Source of the DNA: Calditrichota bacterium
Lineage (GTDB): Bacteria; CLD3
NCBI GenBank assembly: GCA_008501735.1
Contig: QQUF01000051.1
Location: 1 to 39,325 of the forward strand
Length of the DNA: 39,325 nucleotides
Reading direction: 5' to 3'
Part shown: positions 8,424 through 17,705 of the stretch, piece by piece
How the letters are laid out: each line of letters opens with the position of its first letter
How positions within the stretch are numbered: the stretch's first letter is position 1
Translations under genes and position numbers: made by a program
The notes under the pieces: generated by a model
What the model saw: the letters and a program-made list of their open reading frames with translations, nothing else
What the model was told of the DNA's origin: nothing
The model's database searches: none

Positions 8424-10718
8424 TTATTCTTGAGAGTTTTTAAATATTTCTATAATTTTTTTCGTCTCTTTTTTACTAAAACCTTTGGTAAAAAGCAAAG
8501 AGTTTTTGAAAAGAAAGACGGAATTTAATTCTTTTCCTACCTTTTTTGCAAAATGATTTTGTTTATCTTTTTCAGTCTTTGCAATTGGGCTTTGTTTCTT
8601 AACTAAGTTTTTGTAAGCCTCGAATGCTTCTTTGGCATCTTTTTCCGTATCCCAAGACATTTCAAAAAGCAAAGCCTCTTTACCTTTTTTCTGTAAATGT
8701 AAGTATTTATCTCCATTCCAACCTTCTGTTGCAGAGATAAAAAGAGGCGAGTTTTGCGATTCTTTTAAAGGCAAGGCTTCTGTTCCAAATTTTTCGCCCA
8801 AATTGATTTTTAGGAGAACTTTTTGGTAGAGTTCACCAAGATTGTCTTCTCTAACAATTTTCCATTTTTTAATGACTTTAGAGTATTTTTCTAAATTAAT
8901 TTCATTAGGATTTTCTGACTCAAAATATTTTTGCGGGTGCAAGATTTGTTCAAATGAAATTGGTGGGTTCTGAAAAATTGAATCAACTTTTGCGTAACCG
9001 CCCAAAATATGGTTTGTCATATAAAATTTCATTCCATAAAGTTCTGGAAACTTGAGTTCGTAAAAAACGAAAGGTGAAATTTTTTCCCAATCAACCTTAA
9101 TTGAATCCTCAATTGAGTCAACAGTCGTAGAGTAAAATGGCAAATTGAAAAATGACTTTTGAAATTCGTCTTTGGAAATTTGGAAGTATTTCGGGAAATT
9201 GGAAATGATTTGTCCAGAGACTTTTTTGTCAAAATCCCCTTTCTTATAGAAATCATAAAAAATTCCCATACTTAATTGTTCGCCATTAATGATTGACTGT
9301 TCAGCAGAAAATCTGTCAAAACCAACTGATTCTGAATTTTTATTCCTGTAAGATTTGAACTTGAAACCTGTTCCTTTTTGATTTTGCTGAAATTCCATTT
9401 GGCTTTGAACTACTTGACGAGCCATAACTTTTTCGCTCAAATCAGGTCTTAGAAATGAAATAAAATTAGATTTTGGGTTAAAGAAAACCAACTTTTCATA
9501 AGCGGCAACGTCAGTAATTTGGTCTAAAATCTCATCTTCACTTTCAGTAAAAAATCCAAATTCTTTAAAGGCTTTTAATCGGCTAAGTTTATCAAGTTCT
9601 TTTTCACTAAAGTAATTTTTGAAAATTTGTGGGGAGACAAAATGACCTGCGGAAGAGAAGTGAAATTCTTGTTCTCTGATACTTACGAGTGTTCCTTGAT
9701 ACTTATAAATTTTTGTCAAAATGTTGTAAGAGTTTTCGATGTTGCTTAGTTTTATTGTCGTTTCAATAATCTGACTTACGTCGCTCAAAAGTTCACTCAA
9801 CGAGTCATTAGAAGCAAAAAAGTTCAATTCCAAAATATCCTTACCAAAAGTTTTGTAAGCAAAAATATGCTGAATTGTTTGCCCGTTTGGCGACTTTCCT
9901 TTAAGGTAAAAAATGTTTTTGCTACTTTGTGCAAAAGTGTCAAGTTGGGTTAGTATAAAATCATTTTTAACGCTTTGAGAGGATTTGTCTTTTGCCGCCT
10001 GAATAATTTTTTGAAGCGAATCAATTTGCCCTTTGAAAATCTTAGTGAAGAGGAAAATATTTTTAGTTCTGTGCTTAAACTCCAAATCGCTTCCCGGAAT
10101 AAAATTCGGTTTGAGTTTCCAGTGCAAATTATTAACAGGGATTTGGTAAGGGTAGTAGTTTCCATAAAACTTTTGGAGAAGTTTTTCACCTTTTGGAATC
10201 CAAGTATCAAACCTTTCCAATAATTTTAGGCTTTCGTGAGACTTATAAATTTTATCGGCAATTAGCATAAAATCATCTTCTAATGCGTAGGTGAACTGCT
10301 TGATTGTGAGCTTTCCAACTTTCTTAGCTGTAAAATAATAATTAATGACATTTGGATTTCGGTAAACTTCAACTTCAACATTTACTCCTTTGAGTTCACC
10401 TTGAGTAAATTTTTCCGAATCATAAAAAACAGAATCAGCTCCAATCGAAAGATTATCCAAAATATTTTTTTCTAAAGTGTCAAGGTTTGTTTCAAAACCA
10501 AAATCTGTACTGATGTTTGTAACAGCTTTTTGGTCTTTTTCCCAAAGTGCGACGTTTGAGTCAAAACTTTCGAAGTCGATTGGAATGAACCAAGTTGTGT
10601 CAGGATATTCAACTACATAGTTATAGTAAATGTTAGTGTAAGTCTTTGGTGCATTGTTTTCTGCAAAACAAAAACTTGAAATAATTAAAATTAAAATGGT
10701 AATGGTTATTTTTTTCAT
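8424..10718 (-). CDS. Large secreted protein of unknown function
   Basis: A 764-residue protein with a clear Sec signal peptide (MKKITITILILIISSFCFA, cleavage likely after FCFA). I do not recognise a family. The mature part is mixed alpha/beta, rich in Lys, Phe, Ser and Glu, has no transmembrane segment after the signal and no Cys-based metal motif. The early segment YYNYVVEYPDTTWFIP resembles the start of PsbP/DUF1795-like domains often found in secreted proteins, but that is a weak impression, and a similar pattern may recur further on (about residues 150-320). Its ATG overlaps the stop of the Rieske gene (ATGA), so the two are probably translationally coupled, and E2 follows after 14 bases. 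There is no lipobox, so it is likely periplasmic or exported. The function is unknown. Confidence 0.8.
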   Translation of the reverse strand: MKKITITILILIISSFCFAENNAPKTYTNIYYNYVVEYPDTTWFIPIDFESFDSNVALWEKDQKAVTNISTDFGFETNLDTLEKNILDNLSIGADSVFYDSEKFTQGELKGVNVEVEVYRNPNVINYYFTAKKVGKLTIKQFTYALEDDFMLIADKIYKSHESLKLLERFDTWIPKGEKLLQKFYGNYYPYQIPVNNLHWKLKPNFIPGSDLEFKHRTKNIFLFTKIFKGQIDSLQKIIQAAKDKSSQSVKNDFILTQLDTFAQSSKNIFYLKGKSPNGQTIQHIFAYKTFGKDILELNFFASNDSLSELLSDVSQIIETTIKLSNIENSYNILTKIYKYQGTLVSIREQEFHFSSAGHFVSPQIFKNYFSEKELDKLSRLKAFKEFGFFTESEDEILDQITDVAAYEKLVFFNPKSNFISFLRPDLSEKVMARQVVQSQMEFQQNQKGTGFKFKSYRNKNSESVGFDRFSAEQSIINGEQLSMGIFYDFYKKGDFDKKVSGQIISNFPKYFQISKDEFQKSFFNLPFYSTTVDSIEDSIKVDWEKISPFVFYELKFPELYGMKFYMTNHILGGYAKVDSIFQNPPISFEQILHPQKYFESENPNEINLEKYSKVIKKWKIVREDNLGELYQKVLLKINLGEKFGTEALPLKESQNSPLFISATEGWNGDKYLHLQKKGKEALLFEMSWDTEKDAKEAFEAYKNLVKKQSPIAKTEKDKQNHFAKKVGKELNSVFLFKNSLLFTKGFSKKETKKIIEIFKNSQE

Positions 10719-11041
10719 TTTACTTTTTCGATCTCCAAAATTAATTCGTCTTTTTCGTTAAGGTAAACTGGAAAAATATTCAGTGAGCAAGGCTCTTCTT
10801 CAAGATTTAAGCATTCACCGTTTGGTAAAGAAAATTCCCAACCGTGCCAATCACAAATCACAGAATTTGGTGTTAGAATTGAATTTGTCATAGGAGCTCC
10901 GACGTGAGGGCATTTGTTCTCAAAAGCAAAGAATTTGCTCCTTTTTTTTAATATCAAGATGACAAGGTCATTAACTTTGTGAATTAGTCTTCCATTTTTT
11001 GGAAAATCTTTTTTGTAACAAATTCTAATTTTTGAATTCAA
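10715..11041 (-). CDS. Small Rieske [2Fe-2S] ferredoxin-like protein
   Basis: A 108-residue protein with the two Rieske cluster-binding motifs: CPHVG (Cys44, His46) and CDWHGWEF (Cys63, His66). Such stand-alone domains are soluble electron carriers, for example NirD-like or dioxygenase-ferredoxin-like proteins. There is no signal peptide or membrane anchor, so it should be cytoplasmic. The start is a TTG; the in-frame region upstream runs into a stop after five codons without any ATG, so TTG at 11041 (or a nearby non-ATG codon) is the best available start. It overlaps the next gene by 4 bases. The association with a secreted unknown and an E2 subunit does not reveal its redox partner. Confidence 0.85.
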   Translation of the reverse strand: MNSKIRICYKKDFPKNGRLIHKVNDLVILILKKRSKFFAFENKCPHVGAPMTNSILTPNSVICDWHGWEFSLPNGECLNLEEEPCSLNIFPVYLNEKDELILEIEKVK

Positions 11042-11518
11042 TATTTCGCTATAAATTTAGATTTATCTTTAAATTGAACCGTGAAATTAACAAATTAACA
11101 AAAATTTTGTAAGTCTAAAAATTAAGTATTTTCAATCTATTACACTTCTTTATTTAAAACTTAATGATTCGTTTACATTATTTTCTTGATTTTAAGAATT
11201 ACAAAATTTAATTTCTGTGTGATTTTAATCAAATAATTGCAATTTTCAATTGTTTTAGCAAATCAAAAAATACGGTGAAAAGAAGTGGAAAAATATTTCC
11301 AAACAAATGCATCATTCCAATCTATTAAAAATTTACTCTTACCCAAAAAATTTAAAAATTATCAATTAACGGAATTATACATAAAATTATAAGGCATTGC
11401 TTATTGAAAAAAATGTGTGGTTAATGCGGTGTGGAGCCCAAATTAATCAGATTTAGCGAAAAATTAATTCACTTATTTTAAAAATTTAGCAATAGTTTAA
11501 CAAACACGGAGGAAAATT
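11042..11518. other. 477-base divergent intergenic region
   Basis: It lies between the leftward Rieske unit and the rightward TonB-receptor cassette, so promoters for both should be here. It is very AT-rich, and I cannot single out a reliable -35/-10 pair in either direction. I see no tRNA, riboswitch-like fold, long inverted repeat or credible small gene. The only clear signal is the strong ribosome-binding site at its right end. Confidence 0.5.
11508..11512 (+). promoter_or_regulatory. Strong Shine-Dalgarno (GGAGG) of the TonB receptor gene
   Basis: GGAGG stands 6 bases before the ATG at 11519. This is stronger than most ribosome-binding sites in the window and fixes the start of the receptor. 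Confidence 0.85.
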
Positions 11519-14500
11519 ATGCTAAAAAGGATATTACTATCCTGTGTATGTCTCGGTATTCCACTTGCATCATTTGCAGGAACTACTGGGAAACTTTCTG
11601 GTATGATTACAGACTCAGAAACTGGAGAAGCAATTCCAGGTGTAAGTGTCGTGCTTCAGGGAACAGTCTATGGAGGTATTTCTGACGCATCAGGTAATTA
11701 TGCATTGTACAACATTCCTGCTGGTAGCTACTCATTAGAAGCAAGTTCAATCGGTTATGCAAAAACAACAACCGAAAACGTAAAAGTAATTGCTGATTAT
11801 GGTGCTATTCTTAATGTAAAATTAAAACCTGAATCAATCCAAACAGACGAAGTTGTTGTTGTCGCTGAGAGACCTCTCATCGAAGCTACTTCTACTTCAA
11901 GTGTTCAGATTATCACAAGCGAAACCATTAACAACTTACCAACTCGTGGATATAACGACGTTGTTAGTTTGCAAGCTGGAGTTGTTGAAGATGAAGATAA
12001 CGGAAACTTGTTCGTTCGTGGAGGACGTGCTGGTGAGGTTGCATATTTTGTAGATGGAGTTAGCCAAAATAACCCATTAACAGGAACTGCAAATACTTCA
12101 TTAAATAATAATGCAATTGAACAAGTTGTTGTTATTACTGGTGGTTTTAATGCTGAGTACGGACGTGTTATGTCTGGTGCTGTAAATACTACTACTAAAA
12201 GTGGTGGCTCAGATTTCAATGGTTCATTGGAGTATGTAACTGATAAAATTTCACCTGATGAAAGCTATAATTATAATGTTTATGGTGGAACAATTGGTGG
12301 ACCTCTTTTTACTGATAAGATTAAATTTTTCTTTTCAGGAGAAATCAGAGACTACGGTGATAGGTTTCCAAGAGCCTCTGCTGGTGGAGAACTTCCACAC
12401 AATGGTTTAGAAGGGTGGACTGGTCAAGGAAAACTTAATTTCAAATTAATGAACAATCTTGATTTAGAATTAAGTGGTTTAATGTCTTTTGACGATATTG
12501 AAGAGTATTCACATTTTTACAAATTCGATATTGCCCATTCTCCAAGAAGAGAAGATACTAACCGTTCGCTTTCTGCAAAAATTAAGCAAACTCTTGGTTC
12601 TAAAACATTTTATGAAGTTTATTACAATAATTTCTATAACCAACGTTATAGAGGTGATGGAGTTCATTTTAAAGACTTAGCTTCTTATGGAAGAGATTCA
12701 AATCCTCGACACGATGATTATTACACTGTCTTTTATAATGCTGACCAAGATACTATTTATTCAGTAGCAAATGATACATCGGGTACTGCATACAAAGATT
12801 TATTTGGAACAGCAACTACAACTTCAAAAAAAGTTGATGGAACTTATAAATTCTATGATGCTAACGGAAATGAAATTTCTTTAGATCAAGTTGCAATTTC
12901 TGATGATACACTTCGTTATTCAAAAGACGAAGGACACCTTTTTAGTGATTTCTTGCATTCTGAATCTTCTTATCACGGAATAGGGTTCAATATGACAACT
13001 CACGCTTTTGATAACCATAAAATTAAATTTGGTTTTGAAGGTGAAAGACATACCTTAAGAAGATATCACCATATCTTTCCTGAACTCATTCACAAAGCAA
13101 ACGTTGCCGCTGAAAGAGAAGGAACTTTATCAACAAATGATTATGATGCACTAATTAAAGCTGCTTACCAAGATGTTGATGCTTTTGGGTACGCTGTTGA
13201 TGATCCTGACCAAGAGCTTTCAAGTACTGCAAGTAATAATGCAAGTACTGAGTGGCGTGAAGATTTAAATGGTGCAAAACACCCAATTACACTTGGTGCA
13301 TATGTTCAAGATACTTTTGAATGGGGAAAATTTGTGCTTAATGCAGGTTTAAGATTTGATTATTTAAATTCTGATACAAAAGCATTAAAAAATCCTGGTA
13401 TTCCTCTTGGAAGTAAATTAGATACAGATCCTAATAATTCCTCAAGTTCTCTTGATGATGCAGATTTGGTAGATGCTAAAACTTATACTAAAGTTAGCCC
13501 AAGACTTGGTTTAGCTTTTCCTGCGACTAAGTCAACTCATTTTTATTTCAGTTATGGTAAGTTTTACCAACAACCACATTTAGAGAACCTTTATGTGAAT
13601 TATGATTATTTGGAATATAAAATTCGTGATGGTGGATATTATTTTGCAATGGGTAATCCTAACTTGAAACCTGAAGAAACAATTGCATACGAAGTTGGTA
13701 TCCAAAAAACTTTTGGGGACAACCTTTCTTTTGGTGTTAAAGCATTTTACAAAGATGTTAATGATTTAGTGCAGGTTGTAAATATTCAGTCTCCTGATAT
13801 CGCTGAATCTGACTACTCTTATGCAACTTATGTGAACCAAGATTATGGAACTGTTAAAGGTTTGGATCTTGAGTTTGAAATGAGAAGAACTAACCACATT
13901 GCTGTTGCTGCAAATTATAGTTTGCAATATGCAAAAGGAAGTGGTTCTGATCCTGATACTCAAAGAAATCGTGCTTGGCAAGGTGAAGACCCTGTTAAAA
14001 TTATTGCTCCTTTAGATTTCGATCAAAGACACAATGTTTCATTAAACGTCGATGTTAGAAACTCTAAAAAAGAAGGACCAATGGTTGGTGATTTCTATGT
14101 TTTAGAAAACGCAGGATTTAATGCACAGTTTAATGCAGGTTCTGGTTTCCCTTACACTCCTGTAACTCCTTATAATGAAGTTACTATTCTTAGTGTTAGT
14201 GAAGAGCCACTTGGAAAAATTAATTCTGAGTATGGTCCTTGGACTTATAGTTTAGATGTAAAATTTAATAAAGTTTTTGACCTTTCAAGTAGATTAAACC
14301 TTGAAGCATATATTTGGGTGAAAAACTTATTGAATACTACAAACGAAGTTGATATTTATCATTCTTCAGGTTCTTCAGGAACTACTGGTTACTTAAATAC
14401 TCCTGCTGGTGTTAATGAGTTAAACACTAATGCAGAAGATTTTGAAAGTATTTACAAGCAAGCTGAAAATAATCCTACGAATTTCGGTCAACCTCGTCAA

Positions 14501-14530
14501 GTTAGAATGGGTCTAATTCTAAACTTCTAA
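11519..14530 (+). CDS. TonB-dependent outer-membrane receptor with carboxypeptidase-regulatory-like domain
   Basis: A 1003-residue outer-membrane protein. Order of parts: signal peptide (ILLSCVCLGIPLASFAG), a CarboxypepD_reg-like beta-sandwich at about residues 24-108 (GKLSGMITDSETGEAIPGV to SIGYAKTTTENVKV), a putative TonB box (DEVVVVAERP, about 112-121), a plug domain with VRGGRAGEVAYFVDG and GGFNAEYGRVMSGAVN, then a beta-barrel that ends in the aromatic terminus MGLILNF. Such receptors take up siderophores, glycans or other large ligands, or act in export-coupled systems; no SusD partner is adjacent, so the substrate is unknown. It heads a three-gene unit with a T9SS-type secreted protein (22-base gap) and a PorV/PorQ-like barrel, an arrangement suggesting surface assembly rather than classic polysaccharide use. 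Confidence 0.92.
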   Translation: MLKRILLSCVCLGIPLASFAGTTGKLSGMITDSETGEAIPGVSVVLQGTVYGGISDASGNYALYNIPAGSYSLEASSIGYAKTTTENVKVIADYGAILNVKLKPESIQTDEVVVVAERPLIEATSTSSVQIITSETINNLPTRGYNDVVSLQAGVVEDEDNGNLFVRGGRAGEVAYFVDGVSQNNPLTGTANTSLNNNAIEQVVVITGGFNAEYGRVMSGAVNTTTKSGGSDFNGSLEYVTDKISPDESYNYNVYGGTIGGPLFTDKIKFFFSGEIRDYGDRFPRASAGGELPHNGLEGWTGQGKLNFKLMNNLDLELSGLMSFDDIEEYSHFYKFDIAHSPRREDTNRSLSAKIKQTLGSKTFYEVYYNNFYNQRYRGDGVHFKDLASYGRDSNPRHDDYYTVFYNADQDTIYSVANDTSGTAYKDLFGTATTTSKKVDGTYKFYDANGNEISLDQVAISDDTLRYSKDEGHLFSDFLHSESSYHGIGFNMTTHAFDNHKIKFGFEGERHTLRRYHHIFPELIHKANVAAEREGTLSTNDYDALIKAAYQDVDAFGYAVDDPDQELSSTASNNASTEWREDLNGAKHPITLGAYVQDTFEWGKFVLNAGLRFDYLNSDTKALKNPGIPLGSKLDTDPNNSSSSLDDADLVDAKTYTKVSPRLGLAFPATKSTHFYFSYGKFYQQPHLENLYVNYDYLEYKIRDGGYYFAMGNPNLKPEETIAYEVGIQKTFGDNLSFGVKAFYKDVNDLVQVVNIQSPDIAESDYSYATYVNQDYGTVKGLDLEFEMRRTNHIAVAANYSLQYAKGSGSDPDTQRNRAWQGEDPVKIIAPLDFDQRHNVSLNVDVRNSKKEGPMVGDFYVLENAGFNAQFNAGSGFPYTPVTPYNEVTILSVSEEPLGKINSEYGPWTYSLDVKFNKVFDLSSRLNLEAYIWVKNLLNTTNEVDIYHSSGSSGTTGYLNTPAGVNELNTNAEDFESIYKQAENNPTNFGQPRQVRMGLILNF

Positions 14531-14537
14531 TTAAAAT

Positions 14538-14541
14538 GGAG
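14538..14541 (+). promoter_or_regulatory. Shine-Dalgarno of the secreted-protein gene
   Basis: GGAG lies 11 bases before the ATG at 14553, within AAAATGGAGA. The same ten-base string precedes the next gene at 17688-17697, so the two genes share a leader motif. Confidence 0.6.
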
Positions 14542-14552
14542 AATAAGCTAAA

Positions 14553-17500
14553 ATGAATTATAAAATTCATACATCTTTACTTGTTTCTTTAAGCTTGACT
14601 GCATTTTCAGCAAATGCAATCTTAGCTGAGACACCAAGTTCAAAAAAATCAACTCCCAATATTTCCATAACAGATAATGCCGGTAGAGTAAATATTAACA
14701 ATATTGATATGATTGTAACAAATCACGGTTCTATTGGTTACGATATTGCAAGTGGAAATTCGGGTTTGTTTTTCCCAAATGGGCAAACTGATAGAGCAGT
14801 TGTTTATGCTTCAGGTCTTTGGCTCGGAGCAAAAGACCAAGCTACTGGAGAATTATTAGTGAGAGTTGGTGAGTATTCACAAACTTTCTCACCAGGTGAA
14901 ATCAAAGCTGACGGTTCAGCTGCCGATCCAACACTCGCAAAGCACAAAGTATATACTGCCTATAAAGGTAATGTTCTTCCTGACAATCTAACTGATGCAA
15001 AAAGAGCAGAAGTTCAATCTGATTGGGCAAACTGGCCTTGTGATTTAGGTGCTCCTTGTGAACCTGATGGAACTCCAACAGTTTTGGGTGACCAAACTCT
15101 TTGGTGTGTTTACAATGATCTTCATCCTAATACACCTACAAATGATGCAGCTTCAACTGCAAGAATGGAAGTTGAAGTAAGACAAACCGTTTTTGCTTTC
15201 AACCGTTCAGGTGCTTTAGGAAATGTTGTTTTTGTAAAATATCAGTTCTTTAATAAAGGCACAAAAACACTCGAAGATATGTACTCATCAATTTGGTCTG
15301 ATCCAGATCTTGGTGGTGCTGCTGACGATTATGTTGGTTGCGATACAGATCTTAGTTTAGGTTATACTTACAATGCAGATAATGATGATACTGATTATGG
15401 AAGTAATATTCCAGCTGTTGGTTATGACTTTTTCCAAGGTCCTTTAGTATCAGTTGCAGGTGAAACCTATACGGATAACAATTCAAATGGTGTTTTTGAC
15501 GAAGGTGATGATCCATTAACTACTGGAAAAGCATTTGATAAAGAATGGCCAGGTTATAGAAACTTACCAATGGCTTCTTTTAACAAATACATTAATGGTA
15601 CAGATCCTCACTCACCAGATGAAAGTTATAACTTTATGCAAGGTTTACAAGCAGACGGAAGTGCTTATATAAACCCTGTTACAGGACAACCTACTACATT
15701 CACACATTCAGGAAATCCTGTAAGTCGTCAAGGTGATTTGGATTTTAATCCTGCAGATAGAAGACTTATGCTTTCTGCTGGACCATTCACAATGGCTCCT
15801 GGAGATAGTGCGGAAGTCGTTACTGCGATTATTATTGGACAGTGTGGTGATAACTTAGTTGCTGTTGACCACTTAAAATCTTACGACAAAGCTGCACAAA
15901 CTGTTTTTGATAACAACTTTAGTGCCCCAAGTCCTCCAGATGCTCCAATTGTAACTGCTAATGCCTTAGATAGAAAAATCACAATGGATTGGTATGCAAG
16001 TAAAGCAAGTCATGATTTGTACCCTATTTCAGGAGTTCATAATGCTGATACTTATTCATTTGAAGGTTACAATATTTATCAAGGTAGTTCTGTTTCTGGT
16101 CCTTGGAAAAAAATTGCAACTTACGATGACATTAATGGTGTAACAACTGTTGCTGATGAAACATTTGACGAAAGCGTTTGTGAATTGATTGTGAAACCAA
16201 TTCAAAAAGGTACAGATAGTGGTATTAAGTATTCGTTTGAAGTTACAAATGATTTCCTCTTAAATGAACCATTGAAAAATGGAACTGACTATTTCTTCGC
16301 AGTTACAGCTTACTCTGTTGACCCTAACAGTACTCCAAACAATCTTGAAAGTGCTCAAAATGCAATGACTTTGAGACCACAAGGTTATGGACCTGGTTCT
16401 GACTTCTCAATGGTTTCAGCTGCAGATACTGTAATGCACATTTCTGGAAACAGTGATGGTGTTGTTTCTGTTGACCTAGTTCATGATAACTTGATTACAG
16501 GTAGCAAATATGAAGTAACTTTTTTTGAGGATACTTTAGCTGGTGCTACAGCTTGGAGAGTTACTGATTTAACTAATAATCGTGTTGCTATTGATTCTGT
16601 AACTAATCAAGGTGCTGATGGAGAATTTAATTATCCAATCGCCGATGGTATTCAAGTTAGAGTAGCTGGTCCTCCATTTACTTTAAAAGATTGGGATTAT
16701 ACAGGTCCTCGTTGGGTTAGTGGTACAAATGCTGGTGGTTCACAATTCTTTGGTGGAGCTTTCCTCGGACACAATTTCTTCGGGTCTACTTTAAGTGCTG
16801 GTGATTTAAAACCAATCAGAATAGATTGGATAAATGATCCTGCAGAATGGTCAGATGCTCAGGTTTATTGGAGAGATGTAGGTTATGCTGCACAAGGAAT
16901 TGGAAAATTCCCTGGAAAAGCATATGATATTTCTGATCCAGATAACCCAAGAAGAGTTAACATTTGTTTTGTTGAAAATGATGATGGAACAGGAACTGCA
17001 GGAAACCATAACTTATTATGGGATATGGGAATTGTAAAACCTGATGGAACTTTACATGATGATACTACAGCTCCTCCAAATGGTGGTCGTGAATATTTAT
17101 TCATTATGGATTCTGATTACAATGGTGGTGTTGATTATGACGATAATAATTTTGGACCTTCTGCAGATGTTAATGTTGCTATTTGGCCAAATATTCGTGG
17201 TAGTTTAGCTTCAAACCCTTACCAAGCTGGTGATTTTGATCTTACACTCTTACCAAATATTATCAACACTTCAAATGATGTTTTCCAATTCCAAACTGTA
17301 AAACCTGTAGTTGAAGATTTGGCTAAAGCTTCAAGTGACTTAGATAAAATTACTCCTGTACCAAACCCTTATTACGGTCGTTCTGCTTATGAAGATGCGA
17401 ACAGTAATAATGATGTAAAAATTCGATTTGTTAACTTACCTGAAGGTAGTGCGTCAACAATTAGAATTTTTAACTTGGCTGGTGATTTGGTAAAAACAAT

Positions 17501-17672
17501 TGAAAAGCCTGCTGGAGACGGAATGCGTTCTATCGATTGGGACGGTTCAAACAACGATAATTTAGCAGCTGCTACTGGTGTTTATATTTATCACATCGAA
17601 ATTGATGGTGTAGGTGAAACAACAGGGAAGATGATTTGTGTGTTCAGAAAACAGTTCCCAAACAACTTCTAA
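14553..17672 (+). CDS. Large secreted protein with fibronectin-III-like region and C-terminal T9SS-type sorting domain
   Basis: A 1039-residue exported protein with a Sec signal (LLVSLSLTAFSANAILAE). The first 450 residues are a Gly/Asn/Asp-rich beta domain (GLWLGAKDQATGELLVRVGE and following) with calcium-loop-like acidic stretches such as DNNSNGVFDEGDDP. A fibronectin-III-like region spans about 455-600 (PPDAPIVTANALDRKITMDWY to YFFAVTAYSV). The end, from about 926, has the FlgD-like/T9SS type A signature: TPVPNPYYGRS, then IRIFNLAGDLVKTIE, IDWDGSNN and TGVYIYHIEI. T9SS type A domains guide cargo through SprA to the surface; this one ends in RKQFPNNF rather than a canonical KxxxK-type tail, so recognition is inferred. 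It lies between a TonB receptor and a PorV/PorQ-like gene, consistent with surface delivery. Its ligand or enzymatic activity is not evident. Confidence 0.85.
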   Translation: MNYKIHTSLLVSLSLTAFSANAILAETPSSKKSTPNISITDNAGRVNINNIDMIVTNHGSIGYDIASGNSGLFFPNGQTDRAVVYASGLWLGAKDQATGELLVRVGEYSQTFSPGEIKADGSAADPTLAKHKVYTAYKGNVLPDNLTDAKRAEVQSDWANWPCDLGAPCEPDGTPTVLGDQTLWCVYNDLHPNTPTNDAASTARMEVEVRQTVFAFNRSGALGNVVFVKYQFFNKGTKTLEDMYSSIWSDPDLGGAADDYVGCDTDLSLGYTYNADNDDTDYGSNIPAVGYDFFQGPLVSVAGETYTDNNSNGVFDEGDDPLTTGKAFDKEWPGYRNLPMASFNKYINGTDPHSPDESYNFMQGLQADGSAYINPVTGQPTTFTHSGNPVSRQGDLDFNPADRRLMLSAGPFTMAPGDSAEVVTAIIIGQCGDNLVAVDHLKSYDKAAQTVFDNNFSAPSPPDAPIVTANALDRKITMDWYASKASHDLYPISGVHNADTYSFEGYNIYQGSSVSGPWKKIATYDDINGVTTVADETFDESVCELIVKPIQKGTDSGIKYSFEVTNDFLLNEPLKNGTDYFFAVTAYSVDPNSTPNNLESAQNAMTLRPQGYGPGSDFSMVSAADTVMHISGNSDGVVSVDLVHDNLITGSKYEVTFFEDTLAGATAWRVTDLTNNRVAIDSVTNQGADGEFNYPIADGIQVRVAGPPFTLKDWDYTGPRWVSGTNAGGSQFFGGAFLGHNFFGSTLSAGDLKPIRIDWINDPAEWSDAQVYWRDVGYAAQGIGKFPGKAYDISDPDNPRRVNICFVENDDGTGTAGNHNLLWDMGIVKPDGTLHDDTTAPPNGGREYLFIMDSDYNGGVDYDDNNFGPSADVNVAIWPNIRGSLASNPYQAGDFDLTLLPNIINTSNDVFQFQTVKPVVEDLAKASSDLDKITPVPNPYYGRSAYEDANSNNDVKIRFVNLPEGSASTIRIFNLAGDLVKTIEKPAGDGMRSIDWDGSNNDNLAAATGVYIYHIEIDGVGETTGKMICVFRKQFPNNF

Positions 17673-17692
17673 TAAGCTTTTCACTCAAAAAT

Positions 17693-17696
17693 GGAG
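17693..17696 (+). promoter_or_regulatory. Shine-Dalgarno that decides the PorV-like start
   Basis: GGAG here is 9 bases before the ATG at 17706. It would lie inside the coding sequence if the in-frame upstream ATG at 17691 were used, so 17706 is preferred. Confidence 0.7.
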
Positions 17697-17705
17697 ATAA
17701 CAATA

